Below are positions 55,114 through 64,000 of a stretch of DNA of 64,000 nucleotides, in pieces. Each line of letters begins with the position of its first letter. Within the stretch, counting starts at the first letter, position 1. Source of the DNA: Ectobius pallidus (taxonomy: Eukaryota; Arthropoda; Insecta; Blattodea; Ectobiidae); assembly GCA_964059195.1 (NCBI GenBank), contig CAXKWD010000002.1:163872559-163936558 (forward strand). Direction: 5' to 3'. The translations under genes and the position numbers were made by a program. The notes below the pieces were generated by a model. It was not told the origin of the DNA, made no database searches, and saw only the letters and a program-made list of their open reading frames with translations.

Positions 55114-55468
55114 CTATGTAAATAATGTACCAAACATAAATGCAGTTCTTCACGATTTGAGAGCAGAAAACGTAAGCCTTTTCAAACATATTACACTTGA
55201 TAATCAGAAAGTAAAATTTTCATTTGAAACTCCTGAAGATTACAGAACTGCCATAAAGTATTTAGAAACTCATAAAGCAGAGTTCCATACGTACCAAATG
55301 AAGAAAGATCGAAGTTTTCGCGTAGTAATTAGAGGTCTGCATCCTTCATGTGATATAAACGCAATTATGAATGAGTTGAGCTCACTAGGATTTGAACCTG
55401 CACAAATGGTTTCAGTGCATCATCCTGTTATAAAGGTGGCTTTACCGTTATTTTTTCTAGACCTTAAA

Positions 55469-55773
55469 AAACTAAACTAAACTCCGTGGCGCTACATCCC
55501 GGGGGGAATTGGCCTACCACCCGACCGCTGCGTCATTTCCCGTAGGCAGATGGCAGGATTGGGGGGCATGTGGTCAGCATGCCGACACCCACGGCCGTTA
55601 ATGGTGGTTTTCTTGACCGGAGTCGCTACTTCTCTATCAAGTAGCTCCTCAATTTGAATCACGAGGCTGAGTGCACCCCTACCTCAGAAAAAATCCGAGG
55701 AGGTACCGGGAATCGAACCCGGGCCGACGGACCTGTAGTCAGCGACGCTAACCACAGGACCACGCCGGCGGAC
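55469..55773 (-). mobile_element. tRNA-derived SINE with TSD (copy 2)
   Basis: CTAGACCTTAAA is duplicated at 55457-55468 and 55774-55785. The minus-strand head GTGGTCCTGTGGTTAGCG (A box) and GGCCCGGGTTCGATTCCCGG (B box) resemble copy 1 in layout, with an (AGTTT)n tail. A third relative is at 30610-30815. The body includes AAGTAGCTCCTCAATTTG. The frame at 55654-55887 is not a gene. Confidence 0.92.
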
Positions 55774-56414
55774 CTAGACCTTAAACCAAATGTAAATAAT
55801 GAAAGAAATTACGAATTAAACAGACTGTACTACGCTGTGATAAAAGTAGAGCCCCAAAACCTAAAAGGCATATTGTTCAATGCATAAATTGCCAAAAATA
55901 TGGTCATAGCAAGAACTATTGCCATATGTCAAATGTGATGGGAATCATTTTACTTCAAAATGTACAAAACCTCATGATGCTCCACCAGTGTGTGTGAATT
56001 GTAAAGGGCAACACACAGCAAGTTATAAAGGCTGTCCTGAACATCTAAAGCTTCAAAAAGTATCAAATCCTACTTCACAAACAAGGAAATTCCAAGCTAA
56101 TGAAACAAGATCAAATTCTTCTAAAATGGGAATCAATTTAACCAACCATAATTTTCCATCCCTGCCGACCCCTCAAGTTCCACAAGACTCTTCTCATAAA
56201 AAAAAACCTATGCCAAAGCCGCTTCTCCTGAACCAAATGTAAACCAGCTGGATCGTATTCTAACCAAGAGCTTCTACATCCACTTATTAATACACTATCT
56301 CAAATTATACCTGTCCTTTTAAAACATAATGGCTAGATGCCCTAATAGAGCAACTGTTAAGGCATTAATAATAAATATAATGAATTATTGTATTTCCTTC
56401 AAACTTAGAACATA

Positions 56415-57040
56415 TTGTTAGCTACAGAGACCAAATTGGCACCGCATATGCATTATCGCATAGCAGGATATTATATGTACAGGGCTGATCATCCCAGTCA
56501 AGAAAGAAAAGGGGGTTCTGCTGTTTTTATAAAAACGTCACTAGTACATTATGAACTTCCACACATAACTGAAGAAGAAGATCAAATATCACGCATACAA
56601 ATAGAGCTCACTAACAAGAAATTACAAATTGCATCATTTTATTCAGCTCCAGCCAACAAACTAAATCCATCGGTTTCTGGGCTGTTTTCCACGAATTGAA
56701 ATCTTATTATCTAGTCGGCGGAAACTTTAATAGCAAACATCCTCGTTGGGGATCGAATGTAGTCAACCTGCGAGGAAGAATACTACATAATGTATCTTAT
56801 CAACTGAATCTAGAGCATCTATTTCCTGTGGAATCGACACATTACCCAGGAGATGGCAGCACACCGGATGTTTTAGATTTCTTCATTGGTAAAAACGTTG
56901 CGCAGCACTGCACAAATCCGGAAGTCCTACATGAATTAAGCTCAGATCATTACCCTGTGCTTATTATACTCAATGGCGCTGCTGAGAACTATATTTCTTC
57001 TCCCCTTTCAACTGGACATTGTACACTTCTACATTATAAT
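56415..57040 (+). pseudogene. Jockey-type ORF2 endonuclease domain
   Basis: LATETKLAPHMHYRIAGYYM, YRADHPSQERKGGSAVFIKT and QIELTNKKLQIASFYSAPAN are followed, after a frameshift at 56697, by GGNFNSKHPRWGSNVVNLRG, STPDVLDFFIGKNVA and HELSSDHYPVL. GDFN has become GGNFN, altering a catalytic Asp; the SDH motif is kept. The frame breaks before RT. Confidence 0.82.
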
Positions 57041-57469
57041 CTCTGACTGATTTACATATACCTTTAAAGTCATCTCATAGATGTTGCAGTTGCTACTGTT
57101 ACCAGAAATATCCAGTATTCTGCTAATCTAGCAAGTAGCTCTACTGAAAAATTACACTCACAGATTTACCAAAGGTAATTTTCCTCATCATATTCAACAA
57201 TTTCACGAGATTAAAAAGAAGTGTAGAAAACTTTGGGAACAAACTAAATACCCTCAACACAAGATTTCTTATAACAGAGCAACGAAAGAACTAAAAGATG
57301 CATTAAAACTTGAACAAACAATTGCTCTTGAAAATCAGCTAAAGACTCTTAAACCACAGGATGGATCTTTACAGAAGACAACATAGAAAATATTAAAACA
57401 CAGAGAAAAAATTCTGCCTTTAAAAACCTGCATTAAGTGGTCCTCGACTACAGAAGAGAAAGTGAAGCT

Positions 57470-58515
57470 GTTTTCTGTGAGGCATTTAGGGCCATTTGTA
57501 CCAGTTTTATCATTAAAGCCCTTGTACCGATTTGACACAAAATTCTCATTTGAGGATAGTATTATTTTTGCACGACTTAACTAATTAGTGGTACTTACGA
57601 ATGTTGTTGCCGTGGATCGTACGTTGACATTCCCACACGCAATCTTGTTGCTATGTGCGGTAAGAATTTACTTACGGCACATCACAATACAAACCTTTAT
57701 GGACAACCACAAATATTAGGTTCTCATAACAACAAACACATGCGAATCACTTTCTGAAATAAACATCTATCTTCAAGAATGTATATACATAATATTTTCA
57801 GGTAATACAGAATTAATATAATAAAATTGATATAAATAATCATCGTGCAAAAAATAGCATGCAATACTCGTGCCGTAAGCGCATAACGCATCTCGGAAAA
57901 TTGAGAAAACTCTTTCCTCGATCCGTATGCATCGCTTACGGCACTTGTATCGCAATATACTATAATGTTTGGTTAAACCTAATAGAGTGTTTTGCATGAC
58001 AATTAGGTCCTTTGTATTAGTTTTATACATTTATGCCCTTTGTGCCGACTGGACATAAAACACATTTGAGGACAATATTTTAATGTATGGTTAAATCTAA
58101 TCTAATGCATAACATTTCGGTCTTGACATTTAGGCCTTTTGTGGCGACTTGACACAAAAAATATATTTGAGGGCAATATTTTAATACTTGGATAACCCTA
58201 ATTGAGGCCATTTGTACAAGATACGACTTTTTGGCCATTTTTGTCGACTTGATACGAAAATCACATTTGAGGACAGTATTGTAATGTTTGATAAACCCAA
58301 AAGACTGTAATGCATGACGATTAGGTCCTTTTTTATTAGTTTTGCACATTTAGGCCTTTTGTGCTGACTGTCATAAGAATAGCATATGAGGACAATGTTT
58401 TAATGTTTGGTTAAGCCCAATAGAATGTTATGCATAATATTAAGGTCATTTGTACGAATTTTGACGTTTAGGCATTTTGTGCCGGATTTGCACAAAAAAT
58501 CACCTTAGAAGACAG
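57470..58515. repeat. Satellite family A, tract 2
   Basis: Units with GGCCATTTGTACCAGTTTT, GTACCGATTTGACACAAAAT and TCATTTGAGGATAGTATT continue the tract at 52430-54245 and are more diverged (GTTTGGTTAAACCTAATAGA, TGCATGACAATTAGGTCC). A ~400-bp foreign block interrupts it at 57566-57965. Confidence 0.72.
57566..57965. mobile_element. Unassigned insertion in satellite, with inverted CTTACGGCAC words
   Basis: Satellite identity stops after GATAGTATTATTTTTG and returns at ACTATAATGTTTGG. Inside, GTGCCGTAAGCG (57871-57882) and CGCTTACGGCAC (57931-57942) form a perfect 12-bp inverted pair, and CTTACGGCAC also occurs at 57671-57680. No clear TSD. Confidence 0.38.
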
Positions 58516-58534
58516 TATTTTAACGAAGCGTAGC

Positions 58535-58670
58535 CCTTGACCTCATTCTTGTCTCTTGTCTTAGTCTTGATTTTGGTCTTTGTCTAGGCCTTGGTCTTGC
58601 CCTTGTTCTTGACCTTGGCCTTGTCGTTGTCCTTGGCCCTGGTCTTCTTCTAGGTCTTGATCTTGGTTTT
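58535..58670 (+). repeat. Degenerate CTTG(G/A)(T/C) hexamer tandem run
   Basis: About 20 units of CTTGGTCTTGAC-like sequence, pyrimidine/G rich. No coding meaning. Confidence 0.82.
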
Positions 58671-58699
58671 AACAGCTGTCTAGACATGTAACGTCGTAG

Positions 58700-59014
58700 G
58701 TTGGATGCAGATTTTCAAATCTCCCTACAGACGGCATTTTGAACACGAAGTTTAGCCATTAGAACATGAAGTTAACCATTTTAAATACGAAACATGCACG
58801 AATCCAAACACATGCGATTGTCAAATCTCCCTCTAGACGCCATTTTACATTTCCGCCGTTTGAAATAAGAATTACACACTATTTCGAAATATACATTTTC
58901 AAATCTCCCGGCAGACACCAGTTTGAATTTCTGCCATTTGAAATAAGAATTACGCACTAATTGATAATAATACACAGTTTTTAAATCTCCTGCCAGACGC
59001 CATTTTGAGTTTCC
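58700..59014 (+). repeat. ~83-bp tandem units
   Basis: Three to four units share TCAAATCTCCC(T/G)(C/G)(T/C)AGAC, GCCATTTT, TTTC(C/T)GCC(A/G)TTTGAAATAA and GAATTAC(A/G)CACTA. They run directly into the 28-bp array. Confidence 0.72.
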
Positions 59015-59210
59015 GCCATTTGAAATAGGAACAGGATGTGGCGCCATTTGATGTAGGAACAGGAAGTGCTGCCATCTTGAACTGGAACAGGAAGTGCCGC
59101 CATTTGCAATAGGAACAGGGAATTCCTCCACTTGCAATAGCAACCCGAAGTGCCGCCATGTTGAACCGGAACAGGAAGTGCGGCCATCTTGGATGACGTC
59201 ATCAATTGCC
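59015..59210 (+). repeat. 28-bp tandem array with ETS- and YY1-like words
   Basis: Seven consecutive 28-bp units start at 59015, 59043, 59071, 59099, 59127, 59155 and 59183, e.g. GCCATCTTGAACTGGAACAG then GAAGTGCC. Most contain GGAAGTG (ETS-like) beside GCCGCCAT or CCATCTTG (YY1-like). The last unit ends in TGACGTCA. The minus-strand open frames (58781-59232) come from the array and are not a gene. Confidence 0.88.
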
Positions 59211-59282
59211 TCCATGACATCATTACCCCCACCCGTATGACGTCATCACCCCCACCCGTATGACATCATCACCCCCACCCCA
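59194..59282 (+). repeat. 23-bp tandem units with CRE-like TGACGTCA
   Basis: Three units of ATGAC(G/A)TCATCACCCCCACC type (59214-59282) follow the 28-bp array. Perfect TGACGTCA palindromes lie at 59194-59201 and 59238-59245. Regulatory activity is possible but unproven. Confidence 0.75.
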
Positions 59283-59289
59283 TTTGCTC

Positions 59290-60940
59290 TACCAGGCCAG
59301 CGCTGGGTCTTTACTACTGATGCAGATGTTACAGAACCAATAAGACTACAATTTCAAAATGCTAAACAAAGGAAGATTTACTTTGAAAATAAAATATCTG
59401 AACTAGGAAATGAATTAAAGGTTTGAGAGAAGGTGTACTATGAGATGAAAATATATTTTCAGAGTGTGATCGTCAATTAATATCCAGGGTACGGTACATG
59501 CAGGAAGTTGGGCGACAATGATATTGCTAAAGTCATTACAATTTGTGCACTTTCTAAAAAAGAACTTGACTATATGAGGCAATATTTACAATAATTTTTC
59601 CTAGCCCGAATATGTTAAATATGACCTTTGTGGTATTAAATTTCTTCACGGCTTAATTTGGACTTAATGACACGAAAAAAAATACTTGAAAAATTTGTTG
59701 GGGGTGCAAGAATTGAAGACATGCCTGAAAAAAACGGATTAATAAAAAAAAATCGCCATTTTGGCCGCTATTTGTCTTCCTCTGGGCTTTAATAAAAAAG
59801 ATTCAATATATATGAATGCGTGAAGCTTATGTACACAGAAATTCATAAAAATAACTTTAACATTTTTTCCTGCCTCATTCATTCATGACGTCATTCATTC
59901 CATTTTACAAAAATGTGGGTTAACCTGTTTTTTCGGGCAAGTTTTCCATTGGATTATTAATAGTTATACATAGTTCGTATAGGATAACAAAGATTTAAGG
60001 TTGGGGCAGAAAATACCTTGCCCCTCCCCAAAGTCTGTACCTATGAGCACAAAACATGGTTGAGAAAGAATTAGTCTGATTATTTCCTATGACGAAATAA
60101 AAGTCGACAGTGCAATACATTATGATCCTAAAGATGACAGGAATATAGATATATAGGTTACAGTATTATGGTAATTCTGATCGGTTAAATTGAAGTTCAA
60201 GAGCAAATTTCATTGATCCATGTATTGAATATCTCCACACTGTTTATAGTTTTTATTTATTTTTAAATTCTTATGGTGAGACTCTTTAGAAGTGTACAGT
60301 TTATGATGAATTTATTGAAGGTGATTTCTGTCCATTCGTATTAGTGTTACGCCTCAACTAGGGACTTCATTAGAACTAATGCACTCATTCGAAAACGGAA
60401 AACGGCAGTCTCAAAAAAGCAAAGAAGACGAAGAATACTGTTCAATAATTAAGTAGGTATGTTTATGATTGCTTTTTCCTATTACTCTACTAATAACGTT
60501 TTTAATTTCTATTATAATTCGCATTAAGAAATAACGCAACGTTGGTATACTTAGTTATTACTGCAGCATAATCAATACGGCGCGACCCCGCTAGTTGCCT
60601 ACGCGTGACGTCACAACGAGAGGAGAGCTGCGCGTGATATCTACCTGTATACAGCCAAGATCAGTAAACTATACAGGTTGCTTATTCCGGGATAGACCAT
60701 CGCAACACTTGAGTGCGTGACGACAACAGGTTTCCAAATCTCGCAATTCCCAGCGTTTACTTAGTCTAGAAAATGATCACACCTTATGACTAAACTCGTA
60801 ACCTTTAATTAACCCTTGGTCGGATTCCTGTGAAATTTGTGCACGAATAATCTACACACATCAGCCCTACTGTTGGTTAAAATAGAGCTTTAAAAAAGCG
60901 GACACAAATGTTTTTATTTTATTTTATAAACATCACCCGT
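59290..60940. other. No gene recognised
   Basis: No supported coding frame. A GC-rich patch at 60575-60640 contains GTGACGTCAC (60605-60614). A short peptide-like FQNAKQRKIYFENKISELGN at 59349-59410 is too short to call. Confidence 0.35.
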
Positions 60941-61331
60941 TACACAAAATTCATGGAGGGAGAAGCGAATTTCACTATGCGACAATTTTTGTTATTTTTG
61001 TGTCCCGAAAAACTTCAAGCGAGAAAGTTTTAGTGAAATAATTGAATTTTCATACAAATGAAGTTCCAGCTCTATATCTCGAATGGTTTACGAGTAATTG
61101 AGTGGTAACTATTCCGGCGCTTCAGTTGTCGGAATGATTTGTAACGACCGTGAAATGTTCAGGTAGAAGCATATTTAACTATGCGACAATGCTTTTTATT
61201 TCTGTGACAAGAAAATGATTCAAGCATGTAACATTTAGGGAAATATTTGAATTTTATTATACATCAAGTACCACGTTTATATCTTGAATGGTTTACGAGT
61301 AATAAAGTGGTAATTAATCCCGGCGCTAAGG
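60941..61331. repeat. Two ~190-bp tandem units
   Basis: Both units share ACTATGCGACAAT, AT(C/T)TTGAATGGTTTACGAGTAAT-like words (ATCTCGAATGG in unit 1) and GTGGTAA(C/T)TA(T/A)TCC(C/G)GGCGCT. They are moderately diverged. Confidence 0.72.
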
Positions 61332-61390
61332 CTATTAGAGCGTGGGCTACTGTATACCCCCTATCCCCCCCCCCCCGTGGGATTTTCCGA

Positions 61391-62240
61391 CTCACATATT
61401 TTTTTGTTGGTATTGCCATCTAGTTTCAGTTTTTAGTTCTTTGCCCCTTATCAATGACAGCATTTACCCGGAAACCCCGGAAAACTACGGAAATCCGGAG
61501 AAAACTAGTTTGATTTAATTTTTCTTTGTTCTTTCCTCCTAATATGCCCAGGGAATTTCGGAATCACATATTTTTTGTTGGTATTGCCATCTAGATTAAT
61601 TTTTTAGTTGTTTGCCCCTAATCAACTACAGCATATCCCCGGAAAACAACGGAAATCCGGAGAAATGACTTTGTTTTAATTTGTCTTTGTTCTTTGCTTC
61701 TAATATGCCCAGGGAATTTTTGATTCACATATTTTTTGTTGGTATTGCCATCTAATTTAAGGTTTCAGTTGTTTGCCTCTTACCAATTACAACATATCCC
61801 CGGAAAACCCGGAATACCCCGTATATGCGGAGAAAATTACAATGTTTTATTTCTTTAATCTTTGTTATTTGCTTCTAATATTCAAATGGAATTTCTGACT
61901 CATATGGTTTTTTGTTGGTACTGCCATCTAGATTAAGGTCTCAGTTGTTTGCCCATTATCAATTACAGCATACCCCGGAAAACTCCGAAAACCACGGAAA
62001 CCCGGAGAAAATGACTTTGTTTAAAATTTTTAAATCTTAGTTCTTTGCTCCTAGTATTCAAAGGGCATTGGTGACTCTTATGGTTTTGTGTTGGTATTGC
62101 CATCTAAATTAAGGTTTCAGTTGTTCGCCCCTTATCAATTACAGCATATCCCCAGAAAACTCGGAAAACCACGAAAATCCGGAGAAAATTACTTTGTTTT
62201 CATTTTTTAAATCTCAGTTCTTTGCTCCTAGTATTGAAAG
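61391..62240. repeat. Satellite family B, tract 1 (~160-170-bp units)
   Basis: About five units share GACTCACATATTTTTTGTTG, GTATTGCCATCTAGATTAAG, GTTTCAGTTGTTTGCCCCTT, ATCAATTACAGCATATCCCC and GGAAAACCACGGAAATCCGG. The CCCCGGAAAA(C)TCCGGAAA part is itself internally repetitive. The tract resumes at 63463. Confidence 0.82.
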
Positions 62241-62241
62241 G

Positions 62242-63462
62242 TGTTGGGATTTGAAAAGAACTTAGTACAAGCCACAAACTTAGCTCAATACATGTGTCTA
62301 GAGACGGCATGGTATCTAAAGTTGTAATAAGGGTTTCTACTCAGGAAAATGTATGAAAGCAAATGAATCATCCAGTATGCAGTGTGTGACGTCAATGGAA
62401 CATTTCGAGTAATAGACTAGCTGCGCGCATGCGCTAATACAAACAGAAAATCCGTTGCTTTATAGTGGGGGCACCACGAGCTTTCGTGGTGAGCTTCACA
62501 ACTTTCTAAGTAGATTCCTGTGTGCGTGCTTGAGAGTGATTCATCTGGGGAGATCTTCGACCGGTAGAGGCTGTTTTAGGACTGATGGAATAAGGTAAGT
62601 TTTAAATATATCCTCGCTCTGATCGGTCTACAGATGTACGTATTCTGGTTATATCTGTGGACTGATCGGAGTGCGATTGTTTGAAGCTTAGCTTGTCCTG
62701 ACGTCGTTTTTATTTTGTTAGTTTCAGATATTTTTCATTAAATAGTTTTTGGTAAAGTTCAGTTAATTATTTCTTCTCAGTGATTTAAAGATAGTTAGGT
62801 TCAGTTAATAGATTCTTGGTTAGGTAAAATAATTTTCAATTTGGTAAGTTCAGTCATTAATTTTATTTTTAGTAAAAGATTCCATTTAGTAATTTTGAAG
62901 TATGGCCGCTACCCTCGTCGAAGATCGTTCCAGAATTCCCGGGAAAGAATGTGTGTGTTAGGTTAAATGGTGTGTGCGTGTGTAATGAATTTTAGCGACG
63001 GCAAACATTGAAAGGCCAAAGAGACTTTTGTTTAAGTTCTATCTTAATTGTATTTATTATTTACCGGCCTGTAAGATAGAAGATATGTTTTTTTTTTTAT
63101 AATTTTAGCCGTCACAGCTGTAAATCATTTTATGTGAATGGAAGGAATCTTTTTAATGTGTTAAAAATCAAAGTAAATTACCAAAGATTGAAAATGCTGT
63201 AATTAAATGCTGTATTAATTTGGTTTTGAAAAAAAATAAGTATAGAAGTTACCAATATCAATTACGTGATTAACCATTATTCCCCGACCTCATTTGCCCT
63301 GTAAATAGCACGTTTTCATGGCATGGGTTATTAGCCCTAGATAATTGCCTAGGTAGTGAGGGTGTGGTGGCAATTTAATTAAAATAACTAGTTTTCACAT
63401 TAATTAATTACTAATAAATAAATAAACCAACTAAAAGTAGCACGCCACCACGCACCCCTGCA
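62242..63462 (+). mobile_element. Candidate solo LTR inserted in satellite B
   Basis: The block starts TGTTGGGATTTG and ends CACCCCTGCA, so TG...CA. Flanks AAAGG (62237-62241) and ATGGG (63463-63467) match at 3 of 5 bases. A TTTATAG at about 62459, an exact 8-bp hairpin CACCACGA/TCGTGGTG (62471-62490), a GTAAGT donor-like word (62594) and AATAAATAAATAAA near the end (about 63413-63425) fit an LTR. No coding sequence is present, and the poor TSD leaves other element types open. Confidence 0.35.
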
Positions 63463-63765
63463 ATGGGAATTGGTGACTCATATGTTTTTGTATTTGTATT
63501 CCCATCTAGATTAAGGTTTCAGATGTTTGCCCCTTATCATTAACAGCATATCCCCGGAAAACTCCGAAAACCACGAAAGTCCGCAGAAAATGAGTTCGTT
63601 TTAATTTATTAAAAATCTTTGTTCTTTGACCCTAATATTCCCAGAGAATTTCTGACTTACATATTTTTTGTTGGCATTCTCATCTAGATTAAGGTTTCAG
63701 TTGTTTGCCCGTTATCAATTACAACAAATCCCCGAAAAACCACGGAAATCCACGGAATTTCTAGA
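63463..63765. repeat. Satellite family B, tract 2
   Basis: Two units (GGTGACTCATATGTTTTTGT; CATATTTTTTGTTGGCATTC; ATCTAGATTAAGGTTTCAG; CCCCGGAAAACTCCGAAAAC) continue the tract at 61391-62240. Confidence 0.78.
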
Positions 63766-64000
63766 ACTCGGAACTTGTGATCTACAGTCACTGAAACCGT
63801 TATTGCGAAGTAATTCTGCTTCAGATGTGTCCTTTGCAGGTTCAAAAGGGTGAGTATGTGGACTACGAGATATCTGCCATAATTGTGATGGTCACATGCC
63901 AAGAAAATGGGAATCATATCTTCTAAACATGCCAAGCGTAAGTTAAAGTTGTTTTCTTTAGTTGCTCGCTGAAATCTCAAAATCAAAGACACTTTGTCCA
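63766..64000. other. No gene recognised
   Basis: Open frames on both strands (63668-63853 and 63684-63992) overlap the satellite and each other and show no domain. Confidence 0.4.

Larger units (their letters stand above)
54614..56242 (+). pseudogene. Jockey-type ORF1 (gag-like) split by two SINEs
   Basis: MDEKLDDNNHQKEDKKLKSV (54614) leads, after a frameshift, to KPTKLPPIYVNNV-like sequence at the first SINE. It resumes with INAVLHDLRAENVSLFKHIT and KVKFSFETPEDYRTAIKYLE, then FRVVIRGLHPSCDINAIMNE (55310-55380), the RRM-like part of Jockey ORF1. After the second SINE come KYGHSKNYCHMS and CDGNHFTSKCTKPHDAPPVC and CVNCKGQHTASYKGCPEH, giving CCHC knuckles (55880-56040). The protein would coat the element's RNA. 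Confidence 0.8.
54405..57470 (+). mobile_element. Jockey-type LINE, 5' part only
   Basis: A 5' leader, ORF1 (gag-like, zinc knuckles) and the endonuclease of ORF2 are present in order. The sequence then stops in the EN-RT linker at about 57470 and satellite A resumes. Loss of the 3' half is the opposite of normal 5' truncation, so a deletion or recombination removed it. Two SINEs sit in ORF1. Confidence 0.78.

Noticed and set aside
58781..59232. 144-aa minus frame with repeated HFLF/PVP words
   Set aside because: Periodic reading of the 28-bp array; no gene structure.

Overview
The window is animal nuclear DNA, almost certainly from an arthropod and most likely a hemimetabolous insect with a large, repeat-rich genome. 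The reasons are an insect-like Orai gene with very large introns, an AT-rich background, tRNA-derived SINEs, Penelope-like elements (PLEs) and dense LINE, mariner, hAT and P-type remains. A cockroach or termite is a guess from repeat style only. No bacterial gene, operon, CRISPR array or functional tRNA gene was seen.

Host gene: one gene is recognisable, the calcium-release-activated channel Orai, on the minus strand. Its terminal coding exon is at 19310-19795 and the preceding exon at 46228-46365; the frame joins cleanly across a ~26.4 kb intron. The N-terminal exon was not found and may lie beyond 64000. The rest is mobile DNA, satellites or unassigned AT-rich sequence.

Layout. 1-8330: a PLE 3' end broken by two nested hAT elements, a minus-strand LINE holding two small insertions, a hAT transposase fragment, a deleted mariner-type element and a solo LTR. 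8330-19300 (downstream of Orai): unassigned sequence with Tigger/pogo-type MITEs, a folded-back PLE and a dispersed tandem repeat. 19796-46227 (Orai intron): a 3.2 kb element with ~650 bp inverted repeats encoding a FEN1/PIN-like nuclease-type protein; a LINE; several MITEs and SINEs; an RTE-type LINE split by a second LINE and by an inverted PLE dimer; and a P-type element with THAP-domain exons. 46366-52400: LINE fragments, a deleted mariner, a MITE with very clear TIRs and a young poly(A) LINE nested in an older LINE. 52400-64000: two satellite families, a Jockey-type LINE pierced by two SINEs, short-unit arrays rich in ETS/YY1/CRE-like motifs, and a candidate solo LTR.

Most relations here are nesting rather than cooperation. 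Many insertions can be dated relative to each other because target-site duplications (TSDs) are still readable. The strongest candidates for something under-described are the TIR element with a nuclease-like gene (22067-25274) and the PLE family carrying hammerhead-ribozyme-like motifs and inverted termini (424-2876, 4008-4242, 14276-15571, 36860-40535). All calls come from reading the sequence alone.
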